The notes beneath the pieces are model-generated. The model saw only the letters and a list, made by a program, of their open reading frames with translations, did not search any database and was not told the DNA's origin. A stretch of DNA of 64,000 bases from Pseudomonas orientalis. GTDB taxonomy: Bacteria > Pseudomonadota > Gammaproteobacteria > Pseudomonadales > Pseudomonadaceae. Numbering within the stretch: position 1 is the stretch's first letter; each line of letters opens with the position of its first letter. Positions 24,506-33,812 of this stretch are shown here, one piece after another. The translations under genes and the position numbers were made by a program. The stretch is from positions 62,001 to 126,000 of the forward strand of contig NZ_JYLM01000001.1 of the NCBI RefSeq assembly GCF_001439815.1. Reading direction: 5' to 3'.

Positions 24506-26368
24506 TCAGTACAGCGGCATGTCGGGTTCGACGTCGCGCACCCAATGTTTCATGCCGCCCTGCAGGACTTTGGTGTTGGCGAAGCCCGCCGCCAGCAAGG
24601 TGCTGGCGGCCTGCTCGGCGCGGGTGCCGGCGTAGCAGATCAGGTAATGGGTGTTGTCGCGGCTCAGGCTGCCGAGCTGCTCATCCAGCTCGGCCAGGGG
24701 GATGTGCACCACGCCCGGCAATTTGCACACTTCCAGTTCGCTGGCGTCGCGTACGTCGAGCAACACGTCGGCGCTGCGGGGGTTGTCGATCACTTGCTTG
24801 AGCACGCGGGGCTCGATATAGCGCTCTTCGGCCAGGGACGGTTGGCTCGGCACGGCGTCCGCGCACACCGCCGGCGTGGCGGTCTCGCTGTGGCGCAGGT
24901 CCGAGCAGCACGGGCAGTCGGGGCGGCGCTTGAAGCGAATCTCGCTGAACTTCATGGCCAGCGCATCGAAGCGCATCAAGCGCCCGGACAACGGGTCGCC
25001 AATGCCGATGAGCAATTTGATCGCCTCGGTCGCCTGGATCATGCCGACCACCCCCGGCAACACGCCGATGACCCCGCCGGCGCTGCAATTGGGCGCCAGC
25101 TCTGCGGGCGGGGCCTTGGGGAACAGGCAGCGATAGCACGGCCCGCCCTTATAATTGAGCACGCTGATTTGCCCGTCGAAGCGGTAAATGGCACCGTATA
25201 CCAGGGGCTTGCCCAACTGCACGCAGGCGTCATTGACCCGGTAGCGGGTATCGAAATTGTCCGTGCCGTCGATCACCAGGTCGTAGTCGCCCACCAGTTC
25301 CAGGGCGTTGTCGGCAGTGAGCGCGGTGTTGTGTGTGTTGATCTGGATATGGGGGTTCAGATCCTGCAAACGCTGCCTGGCGGACTCCACCTTGGGCATG
25401 CCCAGGGTGCTGGTGCCATGTACGATCTGGCGTTGCAGGTTGCTGCTTTCCACCACGTCGAAGTCCACCAGCCCCAGGGTGCCGATGCCGGCCGCCGCCA
25501 GGTACAGGCTGATGGGTGAGCCCAGGCCGCCGGTGCCGATGATCAGCACCTTGGCTTTCCTCAGGTTCAACTGACCTTCACGGCCGACACCGGGCAAGGT
25601 GATATGGCGTACGTAGCGTTGTACTTCTTCGTTGCTCAAGGTGTCGACGTCGATGCCGCCGGAGGTGGCGAGCAACACTTCGATCCGGGCTTGTTCGGGC
25701 AGCGGCTCGTCGGCGTCGATCAGTTCTTCCTCGGCGGTAAACAGAAAGTGTTCCTTGAGGTGATTGTTCTTCTCGTGAAACAGATGCGGGCGCAACTGTG
25801 GGTGACTGTCGCAGAGGTTTTCAATGACTTCGCGCAATGTCGACCCGGCGCCCTCGAGGGTCGATTGCGGCAGCTTGGCCACGCGAACCAGAATGTCGGG
25901 GAAAGAGACAGCGTTCATGGACAACTCCGTGTGCAGGTCGTTGAAAGGTTGAAGGGCGAACTGCTTGCCATCCCAGGCAAACAGCTTGGACCCCAGGGCC
26001 CGGCCCCGGCGAACATCCACCACCAGGTAGCTGACGGGGTAGATCGGCTCGCCCAGGAACAGCGCCTTGTCCTGGTCTTCATCACTGAAATAGGCACCGA
26101 CATCCGGGTGCGAGTGGTAGATCACCACCACCGGGTTGTCGCTGCGAAGTGCCTTGTTCAGCAGCAGCGTATCGGCGACTGAAAAGGTGTAGCCGTTGGC
26201 CGCGCTGCGCGGGTACATCTGCGGGTTCCTGTGGTGCAGCTCGTTCTGGATATTGCTGCCCAGGTACACACTGCCGTCGGCGAAGATAAAGCCGCAGCAC
26301 TCCTCGGGATAGCTGCGGCTTGCGTGGGCGTAGATCTGTTCCAGGGCTTTTGGGCGGAGGACGTCCAT
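24506..26368 (-). CDS. JAB protease-CysO-like Ubl-MoeB/E1-rhodanese fusion protein
   Basis: This 620-residue protein has four domains. Residues 1-135 are a JAB/JAMM metalloprotease with Glu22, His85-x-His87-Pro and Ser95-x-x-Asp98 all present. Residues 151-238 are a MoaD/CysO-like ubiquitin-fold sulfur carrier that ends in Gly237-Gly238, here internal and followed by Ile. Residues 245-480 are a ThiF/MoeB-type E1 with GTGGLG (278-283), Cys428 in PNCSAGG, and zinc ligands CYRC (411-414) and CPCC (485-488). Residues 515-620 are a rhodanese with active Cys578 in CYAGTR. The order equals Mec+, CysO and MoeZ of M. tuberculosis joined in one chain. A GGAG six bases before Met151 could also start a JAB-free form. 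EamA lies 35 bases upstream and the CysM-like gene 14 bases downstream. Confidence 0.88.
   Translation of the reverse strand: MDVLRPKALEQIYAHASRSYPEECCGFIFADGSVYLGSNIQNELHHRNPQMYPRSAANGYTFSVADTLLLNKALRSDNPVVVIYHSHPDVGAYFSDEDQDKALFLGEPIYPVSYLVVDVRRGRALGSKLFAWDGKQFALQPFNDLHTELSMNAVSFPDILVRVAKLPQSTLEGAGSTLREVIENLCDSHPQLRPHLFHEKNNHLKEHFLFTAEEELIDADEPLPEQARIEVLLATSGGIDVDTLSNEEVQRYVRHITLPGVGREGQLNLRKAKVLIIGTGGLGSPISLYLAAAGIGTLGLVDFDVVESSNLQRQIVHGTSTLGMPKVESARQRLQDLNPHIQINTHNTALTADNALELVGDYDLVIDGTDNFDTRYRVNDACVQLGKPLVYGAIYRFDGQISVLNYKGGPCYRCLFPKAPPAELAPNCSAGGVIGVLPGVVGMIQATEAIKLLIGIGDPLSGRLMRFDALAMKFSEIRFKRRPDCPCCSDLRHSETATPAVCADAVPSQPSLAEERYIEPRVLKQVIDNPRSADVLLDVRDASELEVCKLPGVVHIPLAELDEQLGSLSRDNTHYLICYAGTRAEQAASTLLAAGFANTKVLQGGMKHWVRDVEPDMPLY
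25916..25928 (-). promoter_or_regulatory. Internal Shine-Dalgarno and ATG inside the fusion gene
   Basis: On the coding strand GGAG (25925-25928) stands six bases before the in-frame ATG at 25916-25918, which is Met151, exactly the first residue of the Ubl domain. This is as good as any start in the operon and would give a 470-residue Ubl-E1-rhodanese protein without the protease. Not proven. Confidence 0.5.
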
Positions 26369-26403
26369 GTTTCTCTCGCGTTGCTGGGTGATAGGGGGAA
26401 GGG

Positions 26404-27348
26404 TCAATTTTTCTTGGCCAGCAGTTTTTCAATGGGCAACTTGGTGATTGCAAAACCGGCCAGCAGGATCGCCGAGTACAGCATCAGGTCACGGGAAATC
26501 GCCACGCCTTCGTACCAGGCGCCGATGATCACCGCGAATACCGGAAAGATGATGAACACGAATGACAGGATGATCGGACTCAGGCGCTTGAGCAGCATGA
26601 AATACACAATGAAACCGCCCACCGAAGCCACCAGCCCAAGGTAGAACAGCGCGCTCCAGGAGCGCAGGGTGATGGCGTCGAAGGTCGGGGTTTCAAACCA
26701 CAGGCCGGCCACGAACAGCATCAGCCCGGCAATGCCGATGGGCAGGGTGTTGTAGGTGATCACACTGATGGCGCTGCCCTTTTGCTTGGTAATCACGTAG
26801 CACAAGGCATGCATGATCGCGGCGGTCAGAATCGCCAGTACGCCGAAGAATTCGGCATGGTCCAGGTGCAGGCCCTGGCTCTTGATGATCATGTAGAGGC
26901 TGCCGAAACCGATGCCGATGCCGATCACCTGGGACAGGTAGATGCGCTCACGCAGGAACAGCGCGGAGAAAATCAGAATGAACACCGGCATGCAGCTGAA
27001 CAGCAGGGCCGTCAGGCCGGACGAGACGTGCATCTCGCCGTAGTTGAGCAGGTAATAGGGAATGCTGAAGTAGGACAGGGTCACGAACACGAAGAACCAG
27101 CGGCTTTCCCGTGGGAACAGAATCGGCTCGCGGCGCACCAGGGCAAAACACAGGAACAACGGGAAGGCGATCAGGAAGCGCAGGCCGGCGGACGTCAGCG
27201 GCGGCACGCTTTCCACGGCAATCTTGATGCCCAGCCAGGTGGTGCCCCAGCTCAGGCACACGATCAGGAACATGATGCTGGTGACCAAGCCGGCCAGCCA
27301 CTGTTTCGGGGTTTTGGTTTTCGCGGTGTTTTCAAGAACGGCGGACAT
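26404..27348 (-). CDS. EamA/DMT family exporter
   Basis: This is a 314-residue inner-membrane protein with ten hydrophobic helices in two EamA repeats (about residues 20-150 and 165-300); SWGTTWLGIKIAVE in TM1 is typical of drug/metabolite transporters. E. coli EamA exports O-acetylserine and cysteine, so a place at the head of a cysteine operon fits that role. An ATG two codons earlier (27354) is an alternative start. It is divergent from the MocR regulator, with four ATTGAA half-sites in between. Confidence 0.87.
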   Translation of the reverse strand: MSAVLENTAKTKTPKQWLAGLVTSIMFLIVCLSWGTTWLGIKIAVESVPPLTSAGLRFLIAFPLFLCFALVRREPILFPRESRWFFVFVTLSYFSIPYYLLNYGEMHVSSGLTALLFSCMPVFILIFSALFLRERIYLSQVIGIGIGFGSLYMIIKSQGLHLDHAEFFGVLAILTAAIMHALCYVITKQKGSAISVITYNTLPIGIAGLMLFVAGLWFETPTFDAITLRSWSALFYLGLVASVGGFIVYFMLLKRLSPIILSFVFIIFPVFAVIIGAWYEGVAISRDLMLYSAILLAGFAITKLPIEKLLAKKN

Positions 27349-27378
27349 TGGCATCGTTTATTGCTTCCCTGAGCCGGA

Positions 27379-27429
27379 ATTGAACTCTATATTGAACTTG
27401 TTATAAGTGATTCAATCCGGTGATTGAAC
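27379..27429. promoter_or_regulatory. Repeated ATTGAA(C) half-sites between EamA and MocR genes
   Basis: ATTGAAC occurs at 27379-27385, 27391-27397 and 27423-27429, and its inverted form ATTCAAT at 27410-27416. The first two are direct repeats 12 bases apart, and the last two make an inverted repeat. Direct plus inverted half-sites in a divergent promoter are usual for MocR regulators, so this is the likely operator. Confidence 0.6.
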
Positions 27430-27457
27430 CCGCAAAAGCACACTATTAGGGCGAATG

Positions 27458-28882
27458 ATGACTGTCAAAACAAATATTGACATGGTGTCAATTATGCGTG
27501 AGGGGTTGTCCAACGGTCAGGGCGTGAAGTACAAGCGCCTGTCCGATGTCATGGAAAGGGGCATTCTTGAAGGCACGATTGAACCGGGAAGAAAACTGCC
27601 GCCCCATCGGGTGCTTTCCGACAATCTGGGCGTGACCATCGGCACCATCAGCCGGGCCTACGGTGAGCTGGAGCGGTTGGGGTTGGTGGTGGCGCGCGTG
27701 GGTGACGGCACCTTCGTGCGCAAGCGTGGGATGGAGCGCCAGCGTGATGAAGGCTTTCGCAACGTCAGCGAGGAGCCACGCCAGTATTTCGACATGAGCC
27801 GCAACATGCATATTCCGGGTCAGGAAACGGTATTCCTCGCCCAGAGCTTCCAGACCCTGTCGACCAACGGCAAATTTCTCCAGGACATCAGCGCCTATAC
27901 CCCCGATGCGGGTCTGCCGCGCTACCGCGAGGCCGGTGCGCAATGGCTGGTGCAGCGCGATTTTCATCCGATTCCCGAGCAGGTCATCTGCGTCAATGGC
28001 GGCCAGCACGGCTTGCTTTGCGCAATGATGGCGCTGCTGCGCGCCGGCGACACGGTGGTCACCGAGCAATTGACCTACCCAGGATTGATCACCGCCGCGC
28101 GCATGCTGGGTGTGCGGCTGATCGGGCTGGAAATGGATGAAGAAGGCGTGCTGCCGGGGGCGCTGGATGAAGTCTGTCGAAATCACCGAGTTTCGGCGTT
28201 GTATTGCACGCCGACGATCCAGAATCCTACAACCGCAGTGTTGTCGGTCCCGCGCCGTGAAGCGTTGGCCAAGGTCTGTCGTGAACATAATCTGCTGATT
28301 CTGGAAGATGAGGCCCATGGAGTGCTGGTGGAGGATCGTCCTCCGCCCCTGAGTTACTTCGCCCCTGAGCGTACGATCCTGATCAGCAGCTTGAGCAAAG
28401 CGGTATCGGCCGGGTTGCGCGTGGGCTATGTGCATGCGCCGCCAGCGCTGGTCAGCCGGATTTCGGCGGCATTGCGTTCGACCTGCTGGATGGCCACCCC
28501 GGTGACCCTGGAACTGGCGACCCAATGGATCGAAAACGGCACGGCCGAATACCTGCTGCGCCAGCAGATCAACGAGATAAGCCGGCGCAAGGCTTTGGTC
28601 GAAGGCTTGTTGAGCGGACTGCAGTACCGCACTCACCTCAACAGCCCGCACTTCTGGATCGAGGTGCCGGAACCCTGGCGCGCGTCGGAAATCGAGGCGG
28701 AACTCAAGCAGAACAATTACCTGATCGCGACCGCCGAAGCGTTTGCCGTGGGACAGACGGCGGTGCCGCAGTTTATCCGGGCGAGTATTTGCAACACGTC
28801 GGGGGATGATCAGTTGCTGCGGGCCGGGTTCGATGCGCTGGCGACGGCGCTGGGGCAGGGGGGTGGAAGGTTCCACCTGTAG
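27458..28882 (+). CDS. MocR family regulator (GntR HTH + aminotransferase-like domain)
   Basis: This is a 474-residue regulator. The N-terminal GntR winged helix covers about 18-85 (PPHRVLSDNLGVTIGTISRAYGE). The rest (110-465) is a fold-type I aminotransferase-like domain with the PLP lysine in SSLSKAVSAGLRVGYV and the Asp in EDEAHGVL. It binds PLP and probably an amino acid, and would control the divergent EamA-cysteine operon. Start ATG 27458 lies six bases after AGGG; an ATG one codon earlier is possible. Confidence 0.92.
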   Translation: MTVKTNIDMVSIMREGLSNGQGVKYKRLSDVMERGILEGTIEPGRKLPPHRVLSDNLGVTIGTISRAYGELERLGLVVARVGDGTFVRKRGMERQRDEGFRNVSEEPRQYFDMSRNMHIPGQETVFLAQSFQTLSTNGKFLQDISAYTPDAGLPRYREAGAQWLVQRDFHPIPEQVICVNGGQHGLLCAMMALLRAGDTVVTEQLTYPGLITAARMLGVRLIGLEMDEEGVLPGALDEVCRNHRVSALYCTPTIQNPTTAVLSVPRREALAKVCREHNLLILEDEAHGVLVEDRPPPLSYFAPERTILISSLSKAVSAGLRVGYVHAPPALVSRISAALRSTCWMATPVTLELATQWIENGTAEYLLRQQINEISRRKALVEGLLSGLQYRTHLNSPHFWIEVPEPWRASEIEAELKQNNYLIATAEAFAVGQTAVPQFIRASICNTSGDDQLLRAGFDALATALGQGGGRFHL

Positions 28883-28904
28883 CCGGACTGACACAATTCG
28901 GTCG

Positions 28905-29064
28905 TGTGGGAGGGGGCTTGCCCTAATGCCAGTCAGTTAAGCGAACGAAATGCTCAAAGCAGCGAAGATCAAATGTGGGAGGGGACTTGCCCCCGATAGC
29001 TGAGTGTCAGTCAGTGCATCAGGTGACTGATCCACCGCCATCGAGGGCAAGCCCCCTCCCACAG
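28905..29064. repeat. Type B REP singlet plus REPIN
   Basis: A single TGTGGGAGGGGGCTTGCCC (28905-28923) is followed by a full inverted pair (28973-29064) whose spacer has AGCTGAGTGTCAGTCAGTGC. Together they occupy most of the 230 bases between the convergent mocR and ppsR genes. Confidence 0.8.
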
Positions 29065-29113
29065 GTTCAGCGGCGTAGCAGAAGTTTCGTTCACACCGAT
29101 AGGGCAATGCAGG

Positions 29114-29932
29114 TCACTTGAACCGCCGCTCCACACCTTTCTCCACCAGAATCTTCGCCGAAATCTCTTCCACCGAAAAATGCGTGGAATTGATGTGCGC
29201 AATATTCTCGCGCCGGAACAGATTTTCCACTTCGCGCACTTCGAACTCACACTGGGCGTAACTTGAATAGCGGCTGTTGGGCTTGCGTTCGTTGCGGATC
29301 GCGGTGAGGCGGTCCGGGTCGATGGTCAGGCCGAACAGCTTGTGCGAATGCGCGCGCAGGGCGGCGGGCAGCGTCAGGTGTTCCATGTCGTCTTCGGTCA
29401 GCGGGTAGTTGGCCGCGCGAATACCGAATTGCATGGCCATGTACAGACAGGTCGGGGTCTTGCCGCAGCGCGACACGCCCACCAGAATCAGGTCGGCCTT
29501 GTCGTAGTAGTGCGTGCGGGCGCCGTCATCATTGTCGAGGGCGAAGTTCACCGCCTCGATACGCTCCATGTAATTGGAATTATGACCAATGGAGTGTGAC
29601 TTTCCGACGGAGTAAGAGGAATGTTCGCTCAGCTCCTGTTCCAATGGCGCCAGGAACGTGGAGAAAATGTCGATCATGAAACCATTCGACGTCGCGAGAA
29701 TCTCACGAATGTCTTGATTGACGATGGTGTCGAAAATGATCGGGCGACAGCCGTCTTTTTCTGCCGCCAGATTGATTTGTTGTACCATGGCCCGCGCTTT
29801 ATCCACGCTGTCTATATAAGGCCGCGTGAATTTGGCGAAGGTAATGTTTTCGAACTGCGCGAGCAGGCTCTGGCCCAGTGTTTCGGCCGTGATGCCGGTG
29901 CCATCGGAAATAAAGAAAGCAGATCGTTTCAT
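29114..29932 (-). CDS. ppsR: PEP synthase regulatory protein (kinase/pyrophosphorylase)
   Basis: This 272-residue DUF299 protein uses ADP to phosphorylate and inactivate PEP synthase and reverses this with phosphate. The opening [15 protein letters not shown] and the P-loop-like [15 protein letters not shown] near residue 150 are family marks. I chose the ATG at 29932 (MKRSAFF) because family proteins begin there. It is divergent from its target ppsA, with about 180 bases between starts. Confidence 0.95.
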   Translation of the reverse strand: MKRSAFFISDGTGITAETLGQSLLAQFENITFAKFTRPYIDSVDKARAMVQQINLAAEKDGCRPIIFDTIVNQDIREILATSNGFMIDIFSTFLAPLEQELSEHSSYSVGKSHSIGHNSNYMERIEAVNFALDNDDGARTHYYDKADLILVGVSRCGKTPTCLYMAMQFGIRAANYPLTEDDMEHLTLPAALRAHSHKLFGLTIDPDRLTAIRNERKPNSRYSSYAQCEFEVREVENLFRRENIAHINSTHFSVEEISAKILVEKGVERRFK

Positions 29933-30110
29933 TTGAGCCCTGGGCCTTAAGCTGATGGCGAATCTTGGATATGATAGGCGCGATTTTGCCGTCCCGCAGT
30001 GGGCCGCATTCTCACTTATTTTCCAGGTCCAGGCCACAAGCGCTGGCGTTCGCTCCTACTGAGCAAGCCGCGTCCTGAGCTTTTCCAACACAGAAAGTGG
30101 AGAGATCACC

Positions 30111-32486
30111 TTGGTAGAGTACGTAGTTTCCCTCGATAAGCTCGGCGTCCATGATGTAGAGCATGTGGGGGGCAAGAACGCATCCCTCGGCGAGATGATC
30201 AGTAATCTTGCAGGCGCCGGTGTCTCGGTGCCGGGTGGTTTCGCCACCACGGCCCAGGCTTACCGTGACTTCCTCGAGCTGAGCGGCCTCAACGACCAGA
30301 TCCACGCTGCGCTGGACGCCCTGGACGTCGATGACGTCAATGCCCTGGCCAAAACCGGCGCCCAGATCCGTCAATGGATCATGGAAGCCGAGTTCCCGGA
30401 GAAGCTCAACGAAGAAATCCGCACCGCCTTCGCCACCTTGTCCGCCGGTAACCCGGACATGGCCGTCGCCGTGCGCTCCTCGGCCACCGCCGAAGACTTG
30501 CCGGACGCCTCTTTCGCCGGTCAGCAGGAAACCTTCCTGAACATCCGCGGCGTGGAAAACGTGATCCGCGCGGCCAAGGAAGTATTTGCCTCGCTGTTCA
30601 ACGACCGCGCCATTTCCTACCGCGTGCACCAGGGTTTCGACCACAAGCTGGTGGCCTTGTCTGCCGGTGTGCAGCGCATGGTACGTTCGGAAACCGGCAC
30701 CGCCGGCGTGATGTTCACCCTCGACACCGAGTCGGGCTTCCGTGACGTGGTGTTTATCACCGGCGCCTACGGCCTGGGCGAAACCGTCGTACAAGGTGCG
30801 GTGAACCCGGACGAATTCTACGTCCACAAGCACACCCTTGAAGCCGGCCGTCCGGCCATCCTGCGCCGCAACCTGGGCAGCAAGGCGATCAAGATGATCT
30901 ACGGCGACGAGGCCAAGGCCGGTCGTTCGGTCAAGACCGTTGACGTCGACAAGGCCGAGCGTGCGCGTTTCTGCCTGAGCGACGCTGAAGTCAGCGAACT
31001 GGCCAAACAGGCGATGATCATCGAAAGGCACTACCAGTGCCCGATGGACATCGAGTGGGCCAAGGACGGTGACGACGGCAAGCTGTACATCGTGCAGGCT
31101 CGTCCCGAGACCGTTAAGAGCCGCACCTCGGCCAACGTCATGGAACGCTACCTGCTCAAGGAAACCGGCACCGTGCTGGTGGAAGGCCGTGCCATCGGTC
31201 AGCGCATCGGCGCCGGCAAGGTACGCATCATCAAGGACGTGTCCGAGATGGACAAAGTCCAGCCGGGTGACGTGCTGGTCTCCGACATGACCGATCCGGA
31301 CTGGGAGCCGGTGATGAAGCGTGCCAGCGCTATCGTCACCAACCGTGGCGGGCGCACCTGCCACGCGGCGATCATCGCCCGTGAGCTGGGGATTCCTGCG
31401 GTCGTCGGTTGCGGCAACGCCACGCAGCTGTTGAAAGACGGCCAGGGTGTGACGGTGTCCTGCGCCGAAGGCGACACCGGTTTCATCTTCGAAGGCGAGC
31501 TGGGCTTCGACATCAAGCAGAACTCCATCGACGCCATGCCGGACCTGCCGTTCAAGATCATGATGAACGTCGGCAACCCCGATCGCGCCTTTGATTTCGC
31601 GCAGCTGCCGAACGCCGGGGTGGGCCTGGCCCGCCTGGAATTCATCATCAACCGCATGATTGGCGTGCACCCCAAGGCCCTGTTGAACTACGACGGCCTG
31701 CCGCTGGACATCAAGGAAAGCGTCGACAAGCGCATCGCCGGCTACAACGACCCGGTAGGCTTCTACGTCGAGAAGCTGGTGGAAGGCATCAGCACCCTGG
31801 CGGCGGCGTTCTACCCGAAAAAGGTTATCGTGCGCCTGTCGGACTTCAAGTCCAACGAATACGCCAACCTGATCGGCGGCAAGCTTTACGAACCGGAAGA
31901 AGAAAACCCGATGCTGGGTTTCCGTGGCGCCTCGCGTTACATCAGCGAAGCCTTCCGTGACTGCTTCGAACTCGAATGCCGCGCCCTCAAGCGTGTGCGC
32001 AACGAGATGGGCCTGACCAACGTCGAAATCATGGTGCCGTTCGTGCGTACCCTGGGCGAGGCGAGCCAGGTGGTCGATCTGCTGGCTGAAAACGGACTGA
32101 CCCGCGGCGAGAACGGCCTGCGCGTGATCATGATGTGCGAGCTGCCGTCCAACGCCATCCTGGCCGAAGAGTTCCTGGAGTTCTTCGACGGTTTCTCCAT
32201 CGGTTCCAACGACCTGACCCAGCTGACCCTGGGCCTGGACCGTGACTCCGGGATCATCGCTCACCTGTTCGACGAGCGAAATCCGGCGGTCAAGAAGCTG
32301 CTGTCCAACGCCATCCAGGCCTGTAACAAGGCCGGCAAGTACATCGGTATCTGCGGCCAGGGCCCTTCCGATCACCCTGACCTGGCCAGATGGCTGATGG
32401 AGCAGGGCATCGAAAGCGTCTCGCTGAACCCTGATTCCGTGCTGGAAACCTGGTTCTTCCTCGCTGAAGGCCAAGCGTCCGCGTAA
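30111..32486 (+). CDS. ppsA: Phosphoenolpyruvate synthase
   Basis: This 791-residue enzyme makes PEP, AMP and phosphate from pyruvate and ATP for gluconeogenesis. The N-terminal ATP-binding part includes [18 protein letters not shown]. The phosphohistidine domain has His in [14 protein letters not shown] near residue 425, and the PEP-binding barrel includes [17 protein letters not shown]. The start codon is TTG, chosen because [12 protein letters not shown] is the known N-terminus and GGAGAG lies about 8 bases before it. Divergent ppsR controls its activity. Confidence 0.96.
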   Translation: MVEYVVSLDKLGVHDVEHVGGKNASLGEMISNLAGAGVSVPGGFATTAQAYRDFLELSGLNDQIHAALDALDVDDVNALAKTGAQIRQWIMEAEFPEKLNEEIRTAFATLSAGNPDMAVAVRSSATAEDLPDASFAGQQETFLNIRGVENVIRAAKEVFASLFNDRAISYRVHQGFDHKLVALSAGVQRMVRSETGTAGVMFTLDTESGFRDVVFITGAYGLGETVVQGAVNPDEFYVHKHTLEAGRPAILRRNLGSKAIKMIYGDEAKAGRSVKTVDVDKAERARFCLSDAEVSELAKQAMIIERHYQCPMDIEWAKDGDDGKLYIVQARPETVKSRTSANVMERYLLKETGTVLVEGRAIGQRIGAGKVRIIKDVSEMDKVQPGDVLVSDMTDPDWEPVMKRASAIVTNRGGRTCHAAIIARELGIPAVVGCGNATQLLKDGQGVTVSCAEGDTGFIFEGELGFDIKQNSIDAMPDLPFKIMMNVGNPDRAFDFAQLPNAGVGLARLEFIINRMIGVHPKALLNYDGLPLDIKESVDKRIAGYNDPVGFYVEKLVEGISTLAAAFYPKKVIVRLSDFKSNEYANLIGGKLYEPEEENPMLGFRGASRYISEAFRDCFELECRALKRVRNEMGLTNVEIMVPFVRTLGEASQVVDLLAENGLTRGENGLRVIMMCELPSNAILAEEFLEFFDGFSIGSNDLTQLTLGLDRDSGIIAHLFDERNPAVKKLLSNAIQACNKAGKYIGICGQGPSDHPDLARWLMEQGIESVSLNPDSVLETWFFLAEGQASA

Positions 32487-32503
32487 AGCCGCTACGTCAA
32501 AAG

Positions 32504-32538
32504 TGCCGGTCACCTGTCGAGGGTGACCGGCATTCTTA
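32504..32538 (+). terminator. Intrinsic terminator of ppsA
   Basis: TGCCGGTCACC and GGTGACCGGCA form an 11-base-pair stem (32504-32532) with a 7-base loop, followed by a TTCTTAT tract. It lies just after the ppsA stop. Confidence 0.8.
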
Positions 32539-32592
32539 TCTGTACAGGGCGGAACTCCTACCGGACGCCGCCCTTTTTTGTGCAAGAGCATT

Positions 32593-33582
32593 ATGCAAAG
32601 CAGCAGCAACCTGTTTCCCGTCGCCCTGATCAGCGCTGAACGTCGCGGTGACCTGAGCGAAGATGTGTACCGCCTCAAACCCGGCAACAGCCCCGACGCT
32701 ACCGTCGAGCTGGCGGTTACCCGTTTGGGCCTGGCCGATGTCCCGGAAAACCGGGGCACGCCGGTTATTTTCCTGCACGGCAGTTTTTCCAATCGGCGCT
32801 TCTGGTATTCGCCCAAGGGCATCGGCCTGGGGGCGCACCTGGCGCGCCGGGGATTTGATGTGTGGATTCCCGAAATGCGCGGCCATGGCTTGTCCAAGCG
32901 CAACCACGACTACGTGCGCAACCGTGTGGCCGATTACGCGCGCTACGATTTGCCGGCCATTGGCGCCTTTGTGCACGAACAAAGCGGGCAGGTGCCGCAT
33001 TGGATCGGGCATTCCCTCGGCGCCACGACGTTGGCTGCGGCGCTGGGTGGGCAAACCTTAGGCGCGCAGTCGGTGGCCTCAGTGGCGTTATTTGGCTGCC
33101 AGGTCAGCCGCACGCATTGGCCGTTGAAAATTCCACCGGTGGAGTGGGGCGGTCGATTTATCCTCAAACGTCTGGCCCAGGTGTCCGGCCCACGATTCAA
33201 GCGCGGACCGGAGGACGAACCGGCCGGTGTGATGATCGAAGCGCTGCGCTGGAATGGCCTGTTCGGCCGGTTTGGCGATGCCGAGCGCGATTGGTGGAAA
33301 GGCCTGGCAGAGGTCGACGTGCCGTTGTTGGCGGTCAGCGCGGCGGGCGATCGGCAGGATCCGGACTGGGCCTGTCGCAAACTGTTCGAGCAAGTCGGCA
33401 GCGAGCATCGCCAGTACCTGTGCCTGGGGCGGCAACAGGGTTTTACCGAAGATTTCGGGCATGTACAAATGCTGGTCAGTAAAGCCGCACAGGCACAGGT
33501 GTGGCCCTTGGTGGAGCGCTGGCTGAAAGACCCGCTGACACCTGTGTCCGGTACCCGGCCCGAGGTGGCTGTGGCGGTGTGA
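32593..33582 (+). CDS. Alpha/beta fold hydrolase
   Basis: This 329-residue protein has an alpha/beta hydrolase fold. Visible are FLHGSFSNRRFW (oxyanion HG), the nucleophile elbow GHSLGA near residue 140, and a C-terminal GHVQM His near residue 290. The substrate is unknown; esterase or lipase-like activity is likely. I chose the ATG at 32593 with AGAG upstream. It lies between ppsA and rraA, as I remember for P. aeruginosa. Confidence 0.85.
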   Translation: MQSSSNLFPVALISAERRGDLSEDVYRLKPGNSPDATVELAVTRLGLADVPENRGTPVIFLHGSFSNRRFWYSPKGIGLGAHLARRGFDVWIPEMRGHGLSKRNHDYVRNRVADYARYDLPAIGAFVHEQSGQVPHWIGHSLGATTLAAALGGQTLGAQSVASVALFGCQVSRTHWPLKIPPVEWGGRFILKRLAQVSGPRFKRGPEDEPAGVMIEALRWNGLFGRFGDAERDWWKGLAEVDVPLLAVSAAGDRQDPDWACRKLFEQVGSEHRQYLCLGRQQGFTEDFGHVQMLVSKAAQAQVWPLVERWLKDPLTPVSGTRPEVAVAV

Positions 33583-33812
33583 CCAGGCGCGCCTGCGAGG
33601 GCGTTTCACTCTTGAGTGGTTGCGGCTAAGATATGACGCCTCAGGCGCTTCTGGTCATATTCAGTCGCGTAACGGCTATTGCGTTGCATTGATTGCGGTT
33701 TGATCATGGCCGGCGCCAGTGGCTCGGCATCTAAAGAATGCCTGTTGCAGCACGTTTTTCCTGATGTAGCCGTGAACTGTTCGACCCCTTTTTTGACGAC
33801 AGGAGTTTCGCG

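Noticed and set aside
24506..26368. Thioquinolobactin-type siderophore cluster because of the JAB/E1/Ubl set
   Set aside because: None of the kynurenine or quinoline enzymes or the ferric transport genes of such clusters are nearby; the neighbours are cysteine enzymes.
30012..32903. Very long open frame antisense to ppsA
   Set aside because: It mirrors the codon pattern of the high-GC ppsA gene, has no family similarity and no ribosome-binding site. The same holds for the long frames opposite acnD (15765-18710), nasC (38416-41829) and rlmL (54165-56558).
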